From positions 5,101,501-5,165,500 of the forward strand of contig NC_060018.1 of NCBI RefSeq assembly GCF_021134715.1: a stretch of 64,000 bases of DNA, in the 5' to 3' direction. Below the pieces are notes generated by a model. The model was not told the DNA's origin. It did no database searches and saw only the letters and a program-made list of their open reading frames with translations. The first letter of the stretch is position 1. Each line of letters starts with the position of its first letter. Below are positions 1-10,965 of this stretch, in pieces. A program made the position numbers and the translations under genes. Source of the DNA: Daphnia pulex. Taxonomy: Eukaryota > Arthropoda > Branchiopoda > Diplostraca > Daphniidae.

Positions 1-406
1 TATATATTGATTCATAGTTTGGTATTGGATCGTATGTTAATTAAGAGGTGACATACAGGTTGTTTATACACAATAGGGGCGGTAGCCTATGACACAATTA
101 AGATGTACAAGGCATAGAATGCGGGTCTTTTAAATTGTGAGATGCAAAGAACGATTAACTGCACAGTTTGGAGGTGAATTTAATCGTGTATCCTTATTTT
201 TCCTATTAAAATAATATATGCAAGATTATTAAAGTACGTATATGATAGTCATTAGTTAAAGAAAGCTTTTCTTTTTTGAATTTTTGGTCATTTTTATGTT
301 TTTTTTCGCTTATGTAATGCTAAACAACGTTGGATTTTGAAATCTGGCAACTCCAACCAATGACTATACTACCATTAAAATTTGTCTGCTGCACTGTGGT
401 GGCTTA
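1..406. other. Upstream flank of TPP2, no gene seen
   Basis: AT-rich sequence with no open frame that I can connect to a family. It presumably holds the TPP2 promoter and 5' UTR. A T-run sits near 297-306. I see no clear TATA box or other landmark. Confidence 0.5.
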
Positions 407-3400
407 ATGCAGATTGCTTTTGGAGTGACTGTTCTACGTCGGATTCATTTCGTTTCACCCTTTTTTTCTCAGTATCGTCGAAATTTAGCACAAGTCATGA
501 CATCCTATGATACATCGTTTCCGCGAGACGATCTGCTACCAAAAAAAGAGACTGCAGCTATTTCCTACTTAAACAAGTTTCCTTCCTACGATGGGCAGGG
601 AACTGTCATCGCAATATTCGATTCTGGGGTGGATCCTAGAGCACCTGGCCTACAAGTAAACTTAATTGTCTTTTTTCTACAGAGGTGCTGTGCCTAAATA
701 CAATTCTCTCTGGTTAGGTCACAAGCGATGGGAAAAGGAAAATCATAGATTGCTTTGACGGAACGGGGTCTGGTGATGTAACTCTGGTTCCAGCTGAAGT
801 TAAAAATGGCACCATTACAGGTCTCAGTGGGAGATCATTAAAGGTAGATTTTTTTTTTTTTTATTAATGGAAGTTTATCATTTGATCTAATCAATTTTTT
901 TTCTTAGATTCCAGATACTTGGACAAATCCTAGTGGGGAATACAAAATTGGTATTATTATTTTACATTACCACTGCAAATTTTTTTCAATTCAATTTAAA
1001 TCTTTTGTTATGCAGGTTACAAAAGCCTTTACCAACTTTATCCGACAGCTCTCAGGGAGAGAATGCTCAAGGATTTCAAAGAAAATAAGTGGGACCCCAT
1101 GCACAAAAAAACACTTGCAGAGACAACCAAAAAATTTCAGGCTTTTGAATCTGCTAACCCAGATTCTTCAGGGGCAGAGAAGGCAACCAAAGAAGATTAT
1201 GAAATGCAGATTGAGATGCTGAATACTTTAGAAAAGAAATTTAGCAATTTAGGTCCATGCTTTGACTGTGTTGTTTTTTATGATGGCCAACATTGGAGGT
1301 ACACTTGCAGGATTTTCAACAAATTTCAGAAATTAAAACAAATATGATTTCAATATCTAGAGCTTGTTTGGACACTTCATATGAAGGCCAACTGTCTCAA
1401 TGCAAACTAATGGGTATATATCGTGAGACATTTGATGTTGGCACTCTATCTGAAGAGGATCAGCTATCTTATTCCATCAATATTTATCCAGAGGACAATA
1501 TTTTGGAAATCGTCTCCATGTGCTGTACGTTCTTGAATTTTTTTTATTGTTGTTTGTGCTTTTTTATAATTTGATTACGATTATTTGTCTATTCTGTAGC
1601 TAGCCACGGAACTCATGTTGCTTCCATTGCTTCCGCTTGCTTTCCCGATGAACCAGAAAAGAACGGTTTGGCTCCTGGTGCCCAAATCGTCTCTATTGCG
1701 ATCGGCGATAATCGTTTGGGATCTATGGAAACTGGAACTTCTTTAGTGCGAGCCATGATTAGAGTTATTGAACAGACTCACTATAAAGTAGATGTCATTA
1801 ATATGAGCTATGGCGAGCATGCCCACTGGGCTCACTCAGGGTATTAGTAATGCATTATTTAAAGTAAAGTACGTGTTCTAATTCTCTGCTATAGTCGACT
1901 AGGAGAGCTTATGTCAGACGTTGTTAATAAGTATGGAATCGTATGGGTTGTTTCGGGAAGTAATCACGGCCCGGCCTTGTCAACAGTTGGAACACCTCCA
2001 GCTATTTCATCTACAAGTCTTATTGGTTAGTTTGTTTGCTCTTGTTTTTTGTGCTTGTTGTTGTAAGATTTGTATCACCGTGTTTTGCAATCCAGGTGTC
2101 GGAGCTTATGTCAGTCCTGAAATGATGGCAGCTGAATATTCCCTACGAGAAAAGTTGCCGGGCATGCCTTATACGTGGTCATCGAGAGGTAGGTTTTCTT
2201 CAAGGACAATTTAAAAAAAAAAAAAAAACGAATTATGTGTCATGTCACTGAATCAATCTCAAGGTCCGTGTATGGATGGAAGTATGGGTATTTCTATATG
2301 TGCCCCTGGTGGTGCTATCACCTCGGTTCCTAATTTTATGCTGAGAGGCTCTCAACTCATGAATGGCACCTCGATGGCAGCACCTCACGTCACTGGAGTT
2401 GTCGGTAATCGAAATCTTTACTTAAAAAAAAAAAAAAAAAAAACTTATTTTAAATATTCGTTGAAAATTGAATTTTTAGCTTTGCTGATTTCTGGATTGA
2501 AAGCCAGGGAAATTCCTTCGTCTCCATTTAGTATCAAACGAGCTTTAGAACAAACTGCGGTATTTCTAGATGGGGTTGAAGTGTTTGCTCAGGGCCATGG
2601 CTTGATCCAAGTAGATCGCGCATTTGATCATCTTGTTGCCTACCATAACCAACAGGAGCGTGATGTTCGCTTTCACGTTACGGTGGCGAATTCTGGTCCT
2701 TCCATGAAAGGAATTTACATGAGGGATATGCCCACATCGAAATCTAAAGAGTTTGCCATCACAGTCGAACCATTTTTCCTCAACTGTGAAGAACGTGACG
2801 CAGAATCCAAAATTAATTTTAACGTTCATCTGTCTTTGGCGTGCAATGCATCGTGGGTGCAGATTCCGAAACATTTTGATTTAATGTACATGGCAAGGGG
2901 TTTCTCCGTCAAGGTTGACCCCACAGGATTGGCATCTGGAGTTTATTACACTAGGTAAAGTATTATCTTGATTATATTATGCAGTACTTTACTGACAGCT
3001 GACCTCTTTTATGATTCAGTATCAAGGCGTACGACTCCAGTTGTCCGGAAAAAGGCGCTGTTTTTGAAGTGCCAGTCACAGTTGTCAAACCCGAAACAGT
3101 GCACAATGAAATATCGTACAAGAAACAGCACTTTGCAGCCGGTGACATCCAACGTCGTTTCATCAACGTGCCAGAGGGTGCCTCTTGGGCTGGTAAAAGA
3201 TAACAGACTAATATTTGTCACAACAAACGAAATTAAAGAATCCGTAATTTACTTCCAATAGTTCTCACCATTAATCTTGAAAATTTGGAGGCCGAAGCGA
3301 ACAACGCAAGGTTTATCGTGCACGCAGTTCAGCTCGTGCCTGAACTAAATTGCAAAGCCGGAATGGAATTTTACAAATTGATTGATCTCCATGAACATCC

Positions 3401-5733
3401 TAATGCTCCTTTAGTGTTTGCAGTTAAGGTAAGAACCATATGGTTGCGACTTTCGTAAATCCAGATACCGTTGAATATTTGTTTTTTATTTATTTTTAGG
3501 GAGGTCGAACTATGGAACTGTGCATGACCAAATGGTGGGCCAGTCTGGGAACGGTTCAAATCTCGTACTCGGTCTCATTCCGTGGTGTTACATGCAACAA
3601 TGGGAATGCTGTGTCGATGCACGCAGGCCAAGGAATTTTGAGACTCGATCTTAAAGCTAATCTGGCTAACGAGGAAATTGCTCCTGTTGCTACACTAAAG
3701 CAACAAGTTCAGCCTTTAAGGTATTAAATTTCACATAACTGTAAGACTCAATATGCATTGTCATCTATTTAAAATAGGCCAGCGGAATCAAAAATTGTTC
3801 CTCTGGGATGCCGTGATGTTATTCTTCCAGGAAGACAGATTTATGAACTGCAATTGAACTACAACTTTAACATCGCTAAAGCAACGGAAGTTATTCCCAA
3901 CTGGTACAAATAATGGGTTTATCTTTATTACTATGTATTGACTTATTAATTTTATTTCTCTATTTTTCAGTTCCTTACTTAGCGACACATTGTACGAATC
4001 TGAGTTCGAGTCGCAGCTTTGGATGATATTTGATTCCAACAAGCAGTTTATTAGCGCAGGAGACGCTTATCCTTGCAACGTAAGCTTCCCTAAATATTGT
4101 TTTCGGATGATTTTGATAAGATTCCAAATTTCACATTTTATTTCGTTAACTTATTTTTTTTTTTTTTTTTTAGTATACTGCAAAACTGGAAAAGGGAGAT
4201 TACACACTGCGGCTGCATGTCCGTCACGAGAAGAAAGATCTTCTTGAGAAAATTCAGGTTTGCAAGAATCTAAGATACAAAGTTTTGACGAATACATTTA
4301 ATTAATACTGTGTTTTATTAGGACATGACTGTACTGATTGGCCAAAAACTGGCCGCTCCAATCACTATGGACATTTATGGCACTCATAACCAAGCATTAA
4401 TTCAGGGGAAAAAGTTGTCAAGCGCAGTCATCCGCCAAGGCGCCACAGTACCAATTTATATTTCGCCTCTCAACTCAGACAAGTATTATTATTACTTTGT
4501 CAAATGCAAATGCAAAAAACATTGAATTCATAACTAATGCTATTTTATAGATGTCCAAAGACTGTTACTGTCGGCCAGTATTTCTCGGGAACTATTTCTT
4601 ACTCTAAAGACGAACAAGGGAAGAAAGTGGTACGTATTTTTATCATTTCGCTTTTGAATAATGGACAGGACCTACAAAAAACCTGAAATTATTTTTTAAA
4701 ATTAAAGTGAACTTGCTACTACTTCAACTTGTAAAATTTAACTGCTATAATTCTTTATGAATCCCCAAATTCTTTATTAGGGTGTCTACCCCTTCGATTA
4801 TGTTCTCGTCGAGCCTCCCAAAAAATCAAACGGGAATAAAACCGAAAAGGATAGTGAAAAGGGAAAGAATGCAAAAGAAGAAATGGTAGAAGCCCTTAGA
4901 GATCTCAAAATCACTTGGCTAACAAAACTTGGTATGAAAACTTTTGTCTTTTTCAGCTTTACATGGTAGTTTTATTACTTACTGACCTCCCATAACAGGT
5001 GATTCTGGAACAACCAGCGCTGATATGTATGAAGAATTAATAACGGATTTCCCAGAACATATTCCTATTTACATTGCACGGTTGCAAGCACTGGAGTCTG
5101 AGAAGGAACGAAACTTGAAGGCTATTGTGGAAACCGCGGATCTTGCTCTGAAAAAAATGAATGTGTCAGAGCTCCTGGAATTCTATGGCTTAAAATCCGA
5201 CACAAGAAAGGACGCAACTAAAATCAAAAGGTATTTTGATTTCAAAATTGATTAAGTATGTATGGCTTGTAATTTTCTTGTTTTACAGCCGAATGGATAA
5301 AAATAAAGCCTACTTGCTAGAAGCTTTGTGTAAAAAGGGGCTTGCTCTGTGTGAAATGTATCAAACTGCAGAAAACTTGGACGAGTCGACAACAATTCTT
5401 GAAGATATAAAGACTATATTTAACGACGTCGTAAAATTTGTTGATCCGAGTGATCTAAAGGTAGTGCAATCATTCAATTGTCATTTCGTAATTTTTTATT
5501 TATTTGACATTTTTTTATGTTAGGTTATTAAATTTTCAATCCACGCCGCTTTAGTGCAAAAACACCATGGAAAAGCATTACGTTGGGTTTATAAACAACT
5601 GGAAGAAAAACCAACTCGTGAAGTAGACGAGAAAATGATCGAATTATTTGCTGCTCTCAAGTGGTCTCACTGTGAGGAATGTTTTGGTAGAGCAATTCCC
5701 CTTAAATACCCATCAGTTTTCCGCCCTTTCTAA
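407..5733 (+). CDS. TPP2: Tripeptidyl-peptidase 2 (22 exons, complete)
   Basis: Giant cytosolic subtilisin-like exopeptidase that removes tripeptides from N-termini downstream of the proteasome. Exons: 407-655, 718-843, 908-950, 1016-1298, 1361-1524, 1600-1840, 1895-2025, 2096-2188, 2264-2404, 2480-2954, 3020-3192, 3262-3428, 3500-3720, 3778-3903, 3971-4079, 4174-4257, 4322-4482, 4551-4629, 4781-4931, 4999-5230, 5289-5460, 5524-5733. All phases join, giving about 1276 aa (human about 1249). The S8 triad is visible as Asp72 (DSGVD), His291 (HGTHVAS) and Ser480 (NGTSMAAP), with oxyanion Asn392. The remaining C-terminal domains track the human protein to its end. Two in-frame starts exist, at 407 and 497. 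The first adds 30 residues with no acidic residue and four Arg; the second matches the usual N-terminus (LLPKKET follows). All introns are GT-AG. An AATAAA lies about 75 nt past the stop. Confidence 0.96.
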
Positions 5734-5807
5734 AGTTGTTGCGACATTTTAAAAATTCTTTGATTAAAAAAGAACCATACATTGAAGTTAAAAAATCGAA
5801 AAAAAAA

Positions 5808-5813
5808 AATAAA
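5808..5813 (+). terminator. Likely TPP2 polyadenylation signal
   Basis: AATAAA about 75 nt downstream of the TPP2 stop codon, inside an A-rich stretch. Confidence 0.5.
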
Positions 5814-6620
5814 CTAAAGCAATTAAGGAAATTTTGTTATTTCTTAAAATCACTTGTTTCCGCTTGGCGGATTGATGCCAACGCAAACTGAGCCATATGA
5901 ATCGTTCTTTTAATCTTTTTCTCTTCTTTAATTTCTTCGTTTAATCTTCTTTCGCAAGTTGGCAACTAATAGGATTAACAACCTAGTAAAGTCTGAGCTT
6001 CTTTGTTGCATTACAACCAGCCGGTGGAAAGTATTAGCTACGATAGTTCCTCAGCAATCTGCAATCACTAACAGATGTAGAAGCATGCTGTAGAAGCACT
6101 TTGTAGAAGAAATTATACCTCAGTGGTGCTTTCGTCTGTGGTGATGTGTGATGCTGAGGTGGTGGCTTTTTGGTGAAGACGAGATGTAAATTTGGAGGGG
6201 AGAATATAACGTGAGTATCAAAGTTATTTGCCTTCGTTTGTTAGTTCTTTCTTTCAACTGTCAAAGAGCTAGAGCGGACATTGTTTTCATGTAAACGTTT
6301 CTTTTTTCTGACGCTAGACGGCTTAGCTTTGATAATTTTCTCCTCAGTTTAAATACGTTTACTTTGCACATCTCTGGAGAAATTTCTCGCTGATACTAAA
6401 AGGAAATTTTGGGTGATAGCTGTCAGTTTCTTTTTCAGCAACAAAGCTCAGTTGTTAGATTTTTAATCATGTGGTTTTTTTCTACTTCTGGTTTTCTCAT
6501 TTATGTCAGTAGTTTAGTAAATATTCATCTGACGCACAAAAGAACCACATATCCGTGATCTTCGTCAAATTTGTGGTAAAGTTCATGTTTTCTTTTGTAC
6601 GTACGCGTACTTCCGGTTTT

Positions 6621-6656
6621 GAGAATTTTCCTGAACTATAGTTCAGGAAAATTCTC
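6621..6656. repeat. 36-bp perfect palindrome (hairpin)
   Basis: The arm GAGAATTTTCCTGAAC at 6621-6636 is followed by TATA and then by its exact reverse complement at 6641-6656. Because the central TATA is itself palindromic, all 36 bases are self-complementary. It sits between an ACTTCCGG box and an AT-rich segment. No transposase or target-site duplication was identified. Confidence 0.9.
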
Positions 6657-6743
6657 GATTTTGGCCAAATTTTGGATGTCGTTTAAATCACACCTAATCG
6701 ACCCCAAATTTCACGTAGATCACGAATATTTAGTTTATTTTTA

Positions 6744-6768
6744 TGACAGCTCAATGGTTAAGGCGCTA
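6744..6768 (+). other. tRNA A-box-like segment, possible SINE relic
   Basis: The bases AGCTCAATGGTTAAGGCGCT resemble the D-arm and A-box of a tRNA. I find no B-box (GGTTCGAnnCC) in the following 60 bases and cannot fold a cloverleaf, so this is not called as a tRNA gene. It may be a tRNA-derived repeat remnant or chance. Confidence 0.2.
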
Positions 6769-7164
6769 TCGCTTACTTCCGGTATACTTCCGGGAAATTT
6801 GCATAAAACTAGCAAGTGAGCTTTGTTCTCTGTACTAATCTCAAGATTGAATGCTAGGTTGTAGCAAATAAAAATGCGATTTTCAAGTTTTGTGAGCATC
6901 TTAAGTCCAGTCCTTAATAATGAGTTTTTAGGCGTGTCTAATAGATGGCGTGTTAATTTATTGTTTCAGTTTTGGGCTTATGGCGGTTTGCTGTCAAAAG
7001 TTAATCTTTTCTTCGAAAATTACCAATGTATTTACAGGTAAATTCGAGTGATTTCATCTGTAAATTGTCGGTGATGTGTTCTATTCCGTGACTTAATGTA
7101 TCTCATCAACTTACAGGAGAAAACGTGTTGAAAGGGTCGTGCAGCTTACTGCTGTCAACCATTT

Positions 7165-7548
7165 ATGTGTTCAAAATCATTGTATTCTACTGAAGGTGCC
7201 ATCAAAATGAAACAGGTACCAACCATTACTAGCTTTATTAATACAGTATTGCTGAAACATATATTCTTCTCATCTTTTATTAGGATTCATCATAATTGCC
7301 TGCTGTTTGTATCGGACCAATCCCAGCCATGCCCGATTTTGAGTGTAGACTACTAACTGTTTAATCATTTCTAGATCATAGATGTCAATCACATTGATAA
7401 CACAAACTATAAACAAGGTGACTTATTGTTATTTTATTTACAGGTTCTTCCTTACAAGTTTCTAACACATTGGCATGACAGATTTGATGAGAAGTCATAT
7501 TTTGAAGGAAAAAGACAAGGACTACACGCAGTAAACAAGGTTCCTTAA
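7165..7548 (+). CDS. Candidate two-exon small ORF, unrecognised
   Basis: Two segments join in phase. 7165-7215 starts with ATG and ends at a GT donor after codon 17. 7444-7548 follows a TTTACAG acceptor and ends in TAA. The product would be about 51 aa, rich in aromatic and charged residues (LTHWHDRFDEKSYFEGK). The splice sites and the phase match are the main support. I recognise no family. It could be a lineage-specific small protein, a fragment of a decayed gene, or chance. Confidence 0.2.
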
Positions 7549-8590
7549 TTGCTAACCCGTTGGCTGCTACCCTTCAATCTCCCTGTTTACTTCCATACAC
7601 AGGTCCTATTGATTTGAGGTATTACTTTCTGTCGCTACAACCTTGTTTGAATTTTATTGTCATCAAATTAAATGTTCATTCTGCTTTTACAGGGTAACTC
7701 TTTCGCTACTGATGACATCAACTGTTGTAAACTGACGAGAGAATGCTGCAATTCAAGACTAGCAACATTGTGTAGTTGTTAGATAAATGGCAAGTGCATA
7801 TCTGGGCTCCCTTCTTTTCTGTGGCCCCGTTTCCCTAACTAACCACTAACCAACGCCCGCCGGTGGTCACTCACCCGCTGTGAAACCAGGAGGAGGGGAG
7901 GGCTCTGGTCGAACGGGGACTTGGAAGGCGCACGATCCGATGAAAACTTTTGGAGGGTCATGAGTCTAACCCGGAAGCCTAGTATGACTACATCTCCCCG
8001 GAAAAACTTGCCTCGTACTTCTCTCTTCTTCTCGGTCCAGATACATATCTCTGGGGGCCGTAGACATTTCCTATAACAGCATGCGCGAGTTAAAACAAAG
8101 CAACCCACTACCCAATGAAACAAATAGCCATGGTTTATTTTTTGTGAAAATCTCCGTCAGTCAAGTTACAAAGACGATGTAGATTTCCGCTAAACTTAAC
8201 CATCGCTTTTTGTCTCATTGCCGCAGCGGTGGTGGCGGGTTGCGTTTAAACTCGTGCAGTAGTAAACCGTCTTGAACCGGACGCTCTGTTTATTGAAATT
8301 TTTGTACAGAAAAAAAAATGATAATAAATAAAATTAAAATAATAATTTTTATTTTTTACAGACATCACATTGTTAGGGTTTAACATTGGTTTATTTGGAT
8401 ATGGTATAAATTTAAGGGTTGGTAGGTGTATGTTTGTGGGGTGTGAAGGTATAAGTTTGTGGGGTTTGGAGATTAATTGGTAGGAATATGTTTGTAGGGT
8501 TATAGATTAACTGAATTTTTATCCAAACTTGAAATATCCTCCCTCCCCCTCCAACATACACCACTTTTCTTTCCCAACCCCCAAAACATG

Positions 8591-8825
8591 TTAATTATTT
8601 GTTTGACATGAACATCCCATATTTGTTTTTGTTGCTTCTGAACTTATAAACGGTAAACTGCAATAGTCACGATGACAATTTAACAAAATATGATGCAACT
8701 TCGGTAACACAACATCAGCACCAAGGAACGGCCAATTAAACTTGATGTAGGAAGATCTTTCACCAGCATAGGCTTCAACAACGTGCCACATCGGACAGCA
8801 ACTACGCGAACATAAAACACTAAAC
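8591..8825 (-). CDS. Candidate Cys-rich terminal exon, unrecognised
   Basis: On the minus strand, a TTATAG acceptor opens a frame from 8825 down to a stop at 8591. It begins with a cluster of cysteines (CSRSCCPMW) and continues for about 77 codons. An internal ATG lies at 8791. I see no upstream exon that joins in phase and no family match, so this is only a candidate. Confidence 0.15.
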
Positions 8826-9221
8826 CTATAACCAAAATGAAATGAATTAATCTAGACGAATAAATGTCACTTTACGTTATTTACAAGAGTTAAAGCCCTC
8901 AGCTGGCTGCATCGAATCCATGTGTACGTTGGGCAGCAACAAAGAAGCTCCTACTTTTACTAAACTGATAATCCTACTTATAAAAAAAAATCAATTACTA
9001 TCAACAATCAAGGAAACAATTTGTCTTAAATTACAAAAACAAAAATGACATAAGTTAAAGTAAACTATGCAAACACAATCCTTCAGAATAAAAGTTGCAA
9101 AAGAACCTACAGCTAGCAAGCATTTACAAGATAGACAACTGAAAATTCTACAACAAATAAGTTAAGAGATAGTCACCGACTAACTAAGTCTGTAGTCTCA
9201 CAGAACGTTGAACATATTTAC

Positions 9222-10112
9222 CTGAATAGTTCTGAAGTGTTTCTTACAAAACGTACAGCTGGTACAGGAAAAAGAGGAATTTATCCTTGGCATGGTTGTC
9301 CAATTTCAAAGAGCTCAATTTCTACATGAGGGGAGAAAAGAGTTACTTATAACAGGAAGTCAAATGCGTTTTTTTTTCTTCTTTTCAGACCTGGAGTGTT
9401 AAAATTCAGGCTCGGGCATAACTCAATGAGGGGAAAGAATTGAGGTAATCACTAGTTGTGATTGTGATGGGTAAATGATTTTCAATCTTTTCGTTGATAT
9501 CCAACTCTTACAGCACTCTGTACAGAACTCTACAAACAAATAATGGTTAAAGCTTTATTAAAATATCTATTATACTGCAGGGTTCTCACTTTTCAATGCT
9601 TGGCATTGTCTCTCAATAGTGGGTGGTGTCAAGTGAAGAAAGTTGGGGATCTTCATCAACTCTGCATTGGCAAATTTACCGGGTGGTGTTGCCCCCGGAA
9701 CAACCCAGCCCTGATCCAAGGGCAGCAAGATACTAGCTGGATGGAAAGACCTGGCAACTGGCCAAACCGAGGGCCAGTCCTGATCAGTTGGCATTTTGTT
9801 GGAACGTGAACTGCTGCTCTCTTGTATACTTTGCGTCCGTATAATCTCATATATTCAACGACTTGTTGGGACTCAGATCCAGCGAACTGAATTCGTCATC
9901 TCCTAATAAATTTAAACAGAAAGCAGGTTACAGCACATGCCATCCACGTGTACATAATCTAATGATACTAAGCGCCATTTTAAAAAGATGAAAGTTACCA
10001 TCCACTTTTTGAATTTCTTCATTTTGACGAAATGATGTGGGATAATTAGAAATGGGTCTAGTTGACACCTGCTGAAATTACGGAAAACACGTAGGTTGAC
10101 GATTGCAGACAT
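9222..10112 (-). pseudogene. MRPS35: Decayed copy of mitochondrial ribosomal protein S35
   Basis: Four exon-like blocks on the minus strand keep splice sites and recognisable MRPS35 segments, but the frame is broken. Block 10112-10069 gives an Arg-rich, transit-like start (MSAIVNLRVFRNFS). Block 9902-9590 carries DQDWPSVWPVA and LMKIPNFLHLTP, typical of the family, after two frame changes (near 9860 and just before 9794). Block 9529-9391 starts FCTE, shifts frame near 9512 and then reads INEKIENHLPITI...SDYLNSFPSLSYARA until an in-frame TGA at 9408-9406. Block 9321-9222 reads KLSSLKLDNHAKDKF and then shifts. The conserved C-terminal half is not found in the window. Lesions of several kinds plus truncation argue for a pseudogene rather than a sequencing slip. 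Confidence 0.82.
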
Positions 10113-10200
10113 TTTATTTGACTCTTTTTTAGCAGACTAAAATACAAGTTTCATCGCCATCTATGATTCACATTTACAACTGCGGCGGATTACAAATACC

Positions 10201-10396
10201 CGGCAATAGAACTCCAATGCCCGACAGTAGAACTCCAATTTTAAAAATATTGGAGTTCTATTGTCGCGTAGTGGTACTAGTGGAGTTCTACTGTCGGCAA
10301 TAAAACTCAAATTTTAAAAATTATTGGAGTTCTATTGTCGTGTAGTGGAGTTCTAATGTCCACTCCACTACGTGACAATAGAACTCCACCACTCCA
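10201..10396. repeat. Nested inverted/tandem fold-back repeat (MITE-like)
   Basis: The phrase GGAGTTCTATTGTCG and its reverse complement TAGAACTCCA recur at least seven times in both orientations across about 200 bp. One arm pair, 10325-10349 against 10364-10388, is complementary over about 25 bp with two mismatches. Another pair flanks an AT-rich spacer at 10224-10265. No ORF lies inside. The structure fits a small non-autonomous fold-back element; terminal duplications were not identified. Confidence 0.65.
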
Positions 10397-10944
10397 TTTT
10401 TTTTCTAAAAAAAAAGAATAATTTTCCTGCCAGTGGCTGTAAGGCAGCAGCAACGGTTATCTAAGTTTGAGTTAGGTTTCCAACTAACTTTGGCATGTTG
10501 AATCTAGAGAAAATATTACAATAAACATTCCAACATTAATGCACTAAACTAAAGTTAATTGCTACCTACTGCTTGAGTAAAACATTCAGAAAAATAAAGG
10601 CCCCATCCCATCTATCCATCCCATTTTACCATTTTAACCAATGGTCGATCTTCTTTCTTGATCGATCGATCCAAATTCTTTTAAGGTGCACATCTCAAAT
10701 CTAATGTTTACAATAATGTCATTATTCCTGATCTCAAATTACTAATAACGAGTAACTACGATCGAGAACCGAAATGCCAATTTTTATGAAACCGATGTAT
10801 TCGCACTTCGCAGAAACTATTCAGGTAATTCCTATTTTTGATTTGTTTTCAGTTTTAATTTTAGGTAACACAAACAAAGAAACAAATAGTTTTGAACAGT
10901 TAAGGAAGCGGTATCCTACAACAAAGATTGCAGGTTCTTCTCTA

Positions 10945-10950
10945 TTTATT
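10945..10950 (-). terminator. Likely DDB2 polyadenylation signal
   Basis: AATAAA on the minus strand 16 nt beyond the DDB2 stop codon. Confidence 0.5.
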
Positions 10951-10965
10951 TTTAGTAATATTCAA

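Larger units (their letters stand above)
6609..6793. promoter_or_regulatory. Cluster of three ETS-type ACTTCCGG boxes
   Basis: The octamer ACTTCCGG, which is the reverse of the ETS/GABP core CCGGAAGT, occurs at 6609-6616 and twice around 6774-6793. Three copies within 190 nt is more than expected in AT-rich sequence. Whether they are bound is unknown; they could also be part of a repeat. Confidence 0.3.
5814..9221. other. 3.4-kb stretch without an intact recognised gene
   Basis: Apart from the palindrome, the tRNA-like box and two weak ORF candidates listed separately, I see no coding region that matches a known family. There is a G/T-rich patch at 8400-8515 with repeated GTTTGTGGGGT-like units. 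A more GC-rich block at 7800-8130 differs in composition from its surroundings and could be a repeat fragment. Confidence 0.4.
10113..10965. other. Gap between MRPS35 remnant and DDB2 3' end
   Basis: Contains the fold-back repeat described separately. The rest is AT-rich with no supported gene. Reading AATAAA on the minus strand, the bases 10945-10950 form a likely DDB2 poly(A) signal 16 nt past its stop. Confidence 0.5.

Noticed and set aside
2405..2479. Open reading through a TPP2 intron joining exons 9 and 10 in one frame
   Set aside because: The segment has proper GT and AG ends with a long A-run, and removal restores exact alignment to TPP2; the open frame is chance.
6744..6830. tRNA gene
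   Set aside because: Only an A-box-like stretch is present; no B-box or cloverleaf can be drawn.
9543..9809. Plus-strand 88-codon ORF
   Set aside because: It is antisense to the MRPS35 remnant, whose minus-strand reading matches a known protein.
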